The position numbers were made by a program, and so were the translations under genes. This document shows, one piece after another, positions 57,034 to 64,000 of a stretch of 64,000 nucleotides of DNA; the first letter of the stretch is position 1, and every line of letters starts with the position of its first letter. The stretch spans positions 8,742,001 to 8,806,000 of the forward strand of contig OZ012560.1 in the NCBI GenBank assembly GCA_963935595.1, read 5' to 3'. The DNA comes from Schoenobius gigantellus (taxonomy: Eukaryota; Arthropoda; Insecta; Lepidoptera; Crambidae). The notes below the pieces were generated by a model, which worked only from the letters and a program-made list of their open reading frames with translations, ran no database searches and was not told where the DNA came from.

Positions 57034-57864
57034 CAGCGTTGCCAATCTGTGGGGAATTCCCCAAACTGTGGGGATTTTCAGACTAATTGGGAAATTTGTG
57101 GGGAGAGCGTTTATGAGGGGAAAATGCGGGGAATTTAGACATTTACGCTAGAGCTTAACTTAAAAGTAATAAAATTAGTATTAGAAGTAAGAATAATGTT
57201 TACATTATACTTTAACTCAACTTATCCGATTGGAAGGTTTTGGAGTTTATTTCATTACAGCATTTATGTCCATCAACCTTTATTGTTTATCGGGGAGGTC
57301 CCTGTTGTTTACTTTAGCTTTGTAACGAACTATACCTACACAGTACGTATGGCAGAGAACTGCTGTTGAGTGTTAATTGGTGTTGTTCAGTCATATTTCG
57401 AGTTCACACATACTGCTTGTTGTGTATTGCTCACACTTGTTGTTTATGTAATATAATAGAAAGATATTATGGATAAGTGGTAGTTAACATGTAAAAAAAG
57501 AAAGTTAATAAGAACGTCGATTATTTCAAGATATGTTATAAAAAAATATTCAGTAGTCACTTATGTATAAGTAAATGCAAAAATTGCTTTAACGTATTTT
57601 AGTTTAGACTGGAATAAATACCTGACGTATTTCTCGATTGATATCATTTGTTACAATAAGCTTTATTTCATGTTTATTGTTTATTTAATTTATTACGTTT
57701 AATTTCTTTGCTAAAAACTTGTGGAGAAAATGTGGGGATTATCAATTATATTTTCCCCAAAATATCAGTTATATTTTCCCCAAAAACCTGTCTGAAAATT
57801 CCCAAAATTGGGGATTTTCAGACAGGTTTTTGGGTAATCCAGACCGTGGAAGTCGGCAACGCTG
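57034..57864. mobile_element. hAT-type non-autonomous transposon, 831 bp
   Basis: Inverted ends CAGCGTTGCC / GGCAACGCTG and a perfect 8-bp duplication CCAATTAC at 57026-57033 and 57865-57872. The interior is AT-rich, flanked by GTGGGGA / CCCCA blocks near both ends. No transposase frame. It ends 71 bp upstream of the start codon of Kazal-like gene 9. Confidence 0.9.
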
Positions 57865-57935
57865 CCAATTACAGCTCGGTATTTTGCATTAGGTGTTGAG
57901 TTTGGCGACGCCGGTTTTCTTGCTAATAAGTCATC

Positions 57936-60900
57936 ATGCGATTTCTACTGTTTTTTCTGTTCTGTGGTTTACATGATCATGAAAAGCACGGTAAAGTGCG
58001 AGTCAGACTCTCGCACCGATGGTGCTAAACAAACACGTAGGAAATATTAAAAACCTTTACATGTGCATTGTGACAATATTTTAATTGCCGAATTTCATAA
58101 TTTTACAACAAGAGACACTAGATTGTGCTACATGCTGAAAGTAATTCTTCTATTTAGAATATTTTCAACACTAAAGAAATTACTTAAAGATCACTGAAAG
58201 GTCGATGTTTAAGCGCCTACTTAAAATATAGCAGTGAATGCGTAAACAAGGAAAATAAACACGATAATATCGAGTGATATAACTTCCATACAAGTAAACA
58301 ACAAAACGAAATCGTAAAAGTGTTTTTATATGGAATCATTGAAATCTCGGGACGTCATAAAATACTCGTATATTCACGTTTCACTCGTATACTTGTTGCT
58401 TTGATTTTCCTCGAATCATTATGATTCTTGCATTAAAAAGTCATAATATACAATGAGGCAGTATGAAAATATTTGGTACGTAATCCTCTATATCTGCTAC
58501 TCGAAAATTAAATCGAAAATCTTATTCAAAATTTATAAATATTGGCTATTAAAGCCATTTCTGTCTTAAGCTGCTTTCAAGAGAAAAAAAAGTATATAGG
58601 TAGGTACAGCATGGGTACAGCAAACAGGTTTTGATAATTTTAGAAAGATAATTTCGGTCAGAAATGTGATATATATATTTTGGGAGTAAAATTCACTTTT
58701 TAAGACGTTTCTCTAAATATGAAACAACCAGCGTTCCCACAGAGAAATATTTCGCATTACGCTGATATAAATTTGACATTTTATTTGCAGTTATTGTATT
58801 AGCGTTCCTGAGTTCTGTGACTGGACACAGCGAATCCATCAAGGTATGTTTAACAAAGGAAACTCAATTTTCAATATTTGAAAGTAGCACCAGCGATGAA
58901 GAAGATAAGAAATACCTAACAGGTTAGCAAGGTACCTAATTACGGTCATGTGATAAAAAAGGAAGAGTGTCAAATAACTATAAAAGCTATCCTACTAATA
59001 TTATAAAAGTGAAAGTGTGGATGTTTGGATGTTTGTTACTCAATCACGCAAAAACAGCTGAACGGATTTGGATGAAATTTGGCATGCATGTAGCCTTTGA
59101 CATGGAAAACAACATAGGCTGCCTTTTATCCTGATTCCTTAAGTAGTTCCCGAGGGAAAATTGAAAATTGTTCAAAATTAAAGTCCACGCAGACGAAGTC
59201 GCGGGCAGAAGCTAGTAGATAATAATTGATTACAGATAAGGGTAAAAGAAGATCTAATATTTAATGGATGGATTTTATGAAGAAGGATATGCATCCGAAG
59301 AATGTAAGTTCTGAGATGACGTATGAAAGAGGCGAATGAAAGAAGCAAATGTTTTGCGCCAACATGTGGGCTGAGGGAGATCGATGAGGCCTTCTGGTAT
59401 TCTGGTCAGAATTTAAGGCGCCGTTCAATCAGAGGATTGAGTCCTCCTGATCTCAAAGAGGCTCACCAAGGGTCGGAGAGATACCGGAGGGAGAGTTCGT
59501 CGGGTAGACGGGATGCCAGTGGATTGGCCACGGTGTAATGAGTCATAAAACATACACAAGCAGTGGCCTTACCACGATCGCTTAAAGCAAGATTTAAATA
59601 ATATTAGAGCAGAGACAACGCGCAAGCGTCGGTGACGCTGTGGACTCGACACTGGCCTTCTAATCGGGAGATCCGGAGTTCGATCCGGGCATGTACCAAT
59701 TTATTTTTCGTTTTTCGAATTTCCTACGATGAAGCAAAACATTGTGAGGCAACCTGCATACATCTGCGAAGAAATTCAAAGGTGTATCTGAAGTCGACCA
59801 ATCCGCACTGGGTCAGGAGGTTCCTACTTACTTAGGGTAGGCTCGCGCCTTTCGGCGCGGACGTATATGAGCTACGATGATAGTGATGATGCTTTCCGTA
59901 GAACGAGGAAGAGTGCAAAATAGCTGATCTGTGCGTCCACGACAAGGTGCCGATGTGCGCGATCGACTCCTGCGGCGAGATGAGGACCTTCATCGACACG
60001 TGCGATATGCATGAATTTAACTGTGACAGTAAAAAAGGTATAAATCAAGATCAATAAGCACACTTTATTCAAATTTTCATTTATACTTGGCATGTTAATA
60101 GTAAATTTTCCATGTTTATTCCTAGTCATAAACTATCCGTATGCCAAATACTTTTAATTCTGTTTTTTATTTTGCGCGGTTTTGTAAAACAAACAATAGA
60201 GAAAATCTCTTAATGTAAATCAGATTTATAATCATCACCATGATGATGAATAACCGTCACTGTGCTTAAGACTACAAAAGCTTTGAGGCGTCCATCTCCC
60301 AGGATACGGACGCAGTGCTGAACTAAATGAAGGCAGTAGCTAAGCTTTCCAAGTTTGAAATTCGAAGTGAAAAAAGTCGTAATGTTAAATGCGAGACAGA
60401 CAAGGGTTTTAAAAAAACCGGCCAAGTGCGAGTCGGTTCCGTACGATTTATGACGTATTAAAAAAACTACTTACTAGATCTCGTTCAAACCAATTTTCGG
60501 TGGAAGTTTACATGGTTTACATTACAATATACATCATATATTTTTTTTTAGTTTTATCATTCGCTTATTTTAGAAGTTACGGGTGGGACACACATTTTAC
60601 CACTTTGGAAGTGTCTCTCGCGCAAACTATTCGGTTTAAAAAAAATGATATATGAAACCTCAATATAATTTTTGAAGACCTATCCATAGATACCCCACAC
60701 GTATGGGTTTGATGAAAAACAATTTTTTGGGTTTCAGTTCTACTCGTATGTATGGAAAACCCCCAAAATTTATTGCTTTTTTTTCTATTTTTGTGTGAAA
60801 ATCTTAATGCGGTTCACAGAATACATCTACTTACCAAGTTTCAACAGTGTAGTTCTTATAGTTTCGGAGAAAAGTGGCTGTGACATACGGACGGACAGAC

Positions 60901-61754
60901 AGACAGACAGACATGACGAATCTATAAGGGTTCCGTTTTTTGGAATTTGGCTACGGAACCCTAAAAACGGGTTCCAACTAATTTTATACAATAACTTCAG
61001 ACATAGAGCCCTTTAGACAAGTTACAGTATTCGAACTCCTTTGTAACTTTATTCTTAACTAGCTTTCCGCTTCCGACTTCGCCCGCGTTATTTTTGTTTT
61101 CCTGTAGGATTTTTTTTCCCGTAGGAAAATTACCCTATGTCCTTCCCCTGGTCTCGAACTATCCTTATACCAACTTTCATCAAAATCGGTTCAGTATTTT
61201 CGAAGTCTATTCAATACAAACAAACAATCAAATCTTTCTTTATAATATTAGTATAGATAAATTATAGCAGCAAAAAGTTTAGTCATATGCACAAGATATT
61301 GATTTTTTTTATTCGTAAGGAAACAAACGGTTAGATACTAAAACACTGTACAAGTTAAGGAAGTACTTAGAAACCTATAGTTCCATAAAAAGTTACTTAA
61401 GGGATAAGATAGTTCGAGTAGGTAAGTATATATAAATATATAAAAACAATAATGGATGAGAAAAGCAACGAGATGCGTAAGAAACTGTGTACAAATAACA
61501 ATATAATAAAGGTATTCATCTCTCTTATCTTAGGTACAATTAAACACATTTCATGATTCATTCATTGGATAGATACATATATTTATTGTACCGTTTCCCG
61601 AAGAATTCAGCCTCATCATAATCACACACTTTCAGACTTCAAGCAGCGCCCAATCCACGAATGCTGGGTCACGTGTAAGAGAGGACGGTCCTTTAAGAAG
61701 CCAGAGTTCAGGGCCGACTGCAACATCAACCTTAAACCCAACAATAGACTGTAA
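57936..61754 (+). CDS. Secreted Kazal-like protein with extra cysteines, gene 9 (four exons)
   Basis: Exons: 57936-57966 or 57936-57990 (alternative donors G|gtttac and G|gtaaag, both phase 1), 58791-58843, 59902-60037 and 61636-61754; 112 or 120 residues. The shorter first exon gives MRFLLFFLFC joined to VIVLAFLSSVTG, an ideal signal peptide. Exon 3 (136 nt) has ECKIADLCVHDKVPMC, an added cysteine in AIDSCGEM, then TFIDTCDMHEFNC. Exon 4 completes an Asp codon and reads RPIHECWVTCKRGRSFKKP, then FRADC and LKPNNRL. It therefore has the sixth cysteine at 13 residues plus two more. The extra cysteines could form additional disulphides or a dimer link. P1 is His. The acceptor of exon 3 lies about 10 bp after a SINE tail. 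ATTAAA at 61897-61902 is a possible poly(A) signal. Confidence 0.86.
58990..59215 (+). mobile_element. Helitron-like non-autonomous element
   Basis: Starts TCCTACTAATATTATAAAAG and ends GTCGCGGGCAGAAGCTAGT, the typical lepidopteran pattern. Inside intron 2 of gene 9. Confidence 0.75.
59626..59891 (+). repeat. SINE abutting the acceptor of gene 9 exon 3
   Basis: tRNA-like head GCGTCGGTGACGCTGTGG, B box GTTCGATCC, and body. The tail GATGATAGTGATGATG ends at about 59891; exon 3 begins at 59902. Confidence 0.85.
60038..60410. other. Intron 3 of gene 9, unannotated part
   Basis: AT-rich sequence after donor G|gtataa. It holds no recognisable coding or repeat family before the element at 60411. 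Confidence 0.5.
60411..60967 (+). repeat. CCGGCCAAG...GGTTCCG interspersed repeat
   Basis: A second near-complete copy of the element at 741-1279, with a longer GACAGACAGACAGACA run. It lies in intron 3 of gene 9. Confidence 0.85.
61057..61258 (-). mobile_element. Helitron-like non-autonomous element
   Basis: The complement starts TATCTATACTAATATTATAA and ends at GAAAGCTAGTT after GGGCGAAGTCGGAAGC. In intron 3 of gene 9. Confidence 0.75.
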
Positions 61755-61984
61755 TTTATCAAGTGTTTTTCTTATTAAGCTTTACGGCACAGATACTCTA
61801 TCGACAACAAGTTCGTAGTATAAATCCAGTCATCTTGGGAAAGTTATTTTACTACCATTAACCTACTACACATTTAAGTACTAATGAAACGATGAAATTA
61901 AAAATGTACATACTACGAATCATTTATATTGCACTGCGTGTGTTTGATGAAGTACCTACCTACTTTAAAATTTTCTTCAATAGT

Positions 61985-62200
61985 ACATTATTACCCTAGG
62001 GGTGAAAGTAACTTATTTATGCCCGAAACTTGGTTCGAGGGACTAAATAAGACTTTAATCCGAGGTAAACACTGTGCTTTTCATTATGAATACAAGGAAA
62101 GTAAAAATAAAAACATGAATTCGCTTTAAAAAAATGAGTGAATTTTATTTTATTAAATCGACAACTTCTGCTTATAATCTTATCTTATCTTATCAGAAGC
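61985..62200. repeat. Fragment of the large inverted-repeat element's arm
   Basis: TTATTACCCTAGGGGTGAAA, GTAACTTATTTATGCCCG, AGGGACTAAATAAGACTTTA, TCATTATGAATACAAGGAAA and CGACAACTTCTGCTTATAAT follow the order seen in 5815-6060. Confidence 0.7.
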
Positions 62201-62640
62201 GAAGGACTCGTCAACAACTGAGGAACTGTCTATCCTACCTCTAATAGGCTAGATGACAAAAAATTTTTTTTTGCTTTAATAGAAGCTCATTCATTTATTA
62301 AACAAAAAGAAAAAATCGGTTTTCGAATAACTATAAAAACAACCAAGATATAAGGTATTAAAGATTTTTCTCCATCTCTTTCTAGCAAAACGGCATTTTA
62401 CATGGAGTTTATATGGCCGTACTCAACGATGACGTCACGGTTGATGTCGGATCTCTCTGTCTAATCGCCTTCAAATTAACAACTTAAAATGCTTGTATCT
62501 AATGTATTTCTAAGCCGATTTTAATTCAAATTTCACATGATTGCATCTTTTTCTACGCTATTTTAATATTTTATGTCGATATGTGAAAATTAGAATTCAG
62601 TCATCATCCCAATTGTAGGAACACAACAATGCTATAAACA
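62200..62640. other. Noncoding stretch, no feature recognised
   Basis: AT-rich with no open frame or recognised repeat. Confidence 0.4.
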
Positions 62641-62649
62641 TTGATATTA

Positions 62650-62800
62650 TGGCTACAAACTTAGGTAAGACGGTGGTAGCTAGCCAGGCGGGCTCAGAAG
62701 CCCTACCGAATCAAGCTAAGCAAATAATTTCTGACCCCATGAGCCCTAGACCTCGCGATCAACCGGGTGGTCCATACTACTAGACCACAGAGGCGGTTAT
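62650..62800 (-). repeat. Second-family SINE
   Basis: The minus strand begins CCGCCTCTGTGGTCTAGTAG (A-box-like), then GATCGCGAGGTCTAGGGCTC and TAGGGCTTCTGAGCCCGCC. Only part of the body is present. Confidence 0.6.
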
Positions 62801-62833
62801 TTAAAGACATATGTAATAATCCACATAACTAAA

Positions 62834-63333
62834 ATATCCAGTAGGCCTACTCTTGAACCATTTCCAATCGATCGACATTGAGATTGTGATTTTTTGTACG
62901 CTTGATTTTCCACATTGGCACAAAATTGGAACCGTATTGTGGTGATTTTGAGTGAACCAAACTCGGTGCTATCTAATTTTCTCAAAATACGGATCCACTT
63001 TGTCGTGATTTTGAGTGATTGTGGTGATTTTGAGTGAACCAAACTCGGTGCTATCTAATTTTCTCAAAATACGGATCCACTTTGTCGTGATTTTGAGTGA
63101 TTGTGGTGATTTTGAGTGAACTAAACTCGGTGCTATCTAATTTTCTCAAAATACGGATCCACTTTGTCGTGATTTTGAGTGATTGTGGTGATTTTGAGTG
63201 AACCAAACTCGGTGCTATCAAATTTTCTCAAAATACGGATCCACTTTGTCGCTAGTGTTGTTAAATAAGCGTACGAAAAATCACAATCTCAATGCCGATC
63301 GATTGGATTTGGTTCAAGAGTAACCCTACTGAT
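62834..63333. repeat. Foldback element with an internal 82-bp tandem array
   Basis: Arms of about 70 bp (AGGCCTACTCTTGAACC ... CACAATCTCAATG-type) are inverted at both ends. Between 62942 and about 63245 an 82-bp unit (GTGATTTTGAGTGAACCAAA ... TTCTCAAAATACGGATCCAC) occurs four times, nearly identical. Confidence 0.9.
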
Positions 63334-63339
63334 GTTAAC

Positions 63340-63580
63340 AAATTACCTACACGGTAGGCTAAACACTCAAAATTATTAACACTTGTCACCGTCGATTGGT
63401 GAACCCTTCAACTAGCAACTGTACTTATATACTTTGCTTTTCATTTAAATAAATTATAATTTAAATAATTATCATTAGTTCCAATGTCTTGAGGATAAAA
63501 ATTTGACATGACTTATAAAAGGGGGCGGAAAATAAAAAAAGGATTTTTTAACTAGATCCAAATCATTCCAAAATTTCCAG
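63340..63580. other. Short noncoding stretch
   Basis: No gene or repeat recognised. Confidence 0.35.
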
Positions 63581-63584
63581 CCCC

Positions 63585-63665
63585 ATAGGGAATTGAGTCC
63601 CGGACCTCCCGATCAACACTCGGTGGCCTTAACCAACTAGACCATGGATGCGGTTATTTAAAGTG
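63585..63665 (-). repeat. Second-family SINE head
   Basis: The minus strand reads CCGCATCCATGGTCTAGTTG, GTTAAGGCCACC, and CGGGAGGTCCGGGACTCAAT, a tRNA-like A/B-box pair. Confidence 0.6.
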
Positions 63666-63865
63666 CAATGCCGCCATATTAAATGTATGGAAGCTGGAAA
63701 CATCGATTTTTCGGATAGATCTAGTTTATTTTAAAACCATTATTGATACCATTCGATAGAGTTTGTAAAGCATTTTCAGGATCAGTAATCAATTTTCTGA
63801 TATCTTGTAATATAAGATATCAGAAAATAATCGGGTGAGATCACTGCTCGTTTCCACTCTGTATA

Positions 63866-64000
63866 TAATCACCCGCGAACTACGTTTCGCCATATATTTT
63901 TTTCCCGTTTTTGCAACATTTTTCATTGATGCTCAGCTCCTATAAGTCGTAGCGTGATGTTATATAGCCTAAAGCCTTCCTCGATAAATGGACTATCCAA
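63866..64000 (-). mobile_element. Helitron-like end running off the window
   Basis: ATAATCACCCGCGAACTACG, TTTCGCCATAT and AGCCTAAAGCCTTCCTCGAT match the element at 12189-12429. Truncated by the window end. Confidence 0.6.

Overview
The window is eukaryotic, AT-rich and intron-rich, and looks like a moth or butterfly (ditrysian Lepidoptera) nuclear genome. It is crowded with tRNA-derived SINEs ending in (GAT)n, Helitron-like ends (the GCTAGT type), hAT and Harbinger MITEs, and Jockey/CR1/RTE LINE pieces. No tRNA, rRNA, CRISPR or viral gene was seen. I cannot name the species.

The main finding is a two-strand cluster of small, three- to four-exon genes that share one Kazal-like cysteine module. 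In every member a single exon encodes C-x5-C-x7-C-x13..15-C-x6-C. It almost always starts in phase 0 and ends in phase 1, and has a fixed F-x3-C before the fourth cysteine. The sixth cysteine (10-13 residues further on) lies in a separate terminal exon that also carries a very variable tail. Upstream exons encode a hydrophobic signal-peptide-like segment. Nothing like this was searched in a database; the fold assignment rests on cysteine spacing only.

Layout, left to right. 1-12.9 kb: repeats only, including a ~3.9-kb element with ~750-bp terminal inverted repeats (5.8-9.7 kb). 12.9-20.6 kb (-): Kazal gene 1, whose large first intron holds a 44-bp minisatellite touching the splice acceptor, a ~140-bp satellite broken by two transposons, and other MITEs. 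23.1 kb (-): Kazal exon with an in-frame stop (gene 2). 23.7-31.8 kb (-): gene 3, with a structurally complete LINE (24.2-29.4 kb) in its intron. 33.5-36.6 kb (+): gene 4, frameshifted. 36.9-39.8 kb (+): gene 5. 40-47.7 kb: repeats, including an RT fragment. 47.7-51.0 kb (+): gene 6. 51.2-51.4 kb (-): Kazal exon (gene 7). 51.6-52.0 kb (-): orphan terminal exon (gene 8). 52.5-53.5 kb (+): orphan signal-type exons. 54.5-55.4 kb: LINE 3' end. 57.9-61.8 kb (+): gene 9, with extra cysteines. 62-64 kb: repeats.

The proteins are probably secreted and may be protease inhibitors or ligands, but most have His at the position corresponding to Kazal P1, which is not a typical inhibitor residue. At least two copies are broken and two are incomplete, so the locus looks like a birth-and-death gene family in a repeat-rich region.
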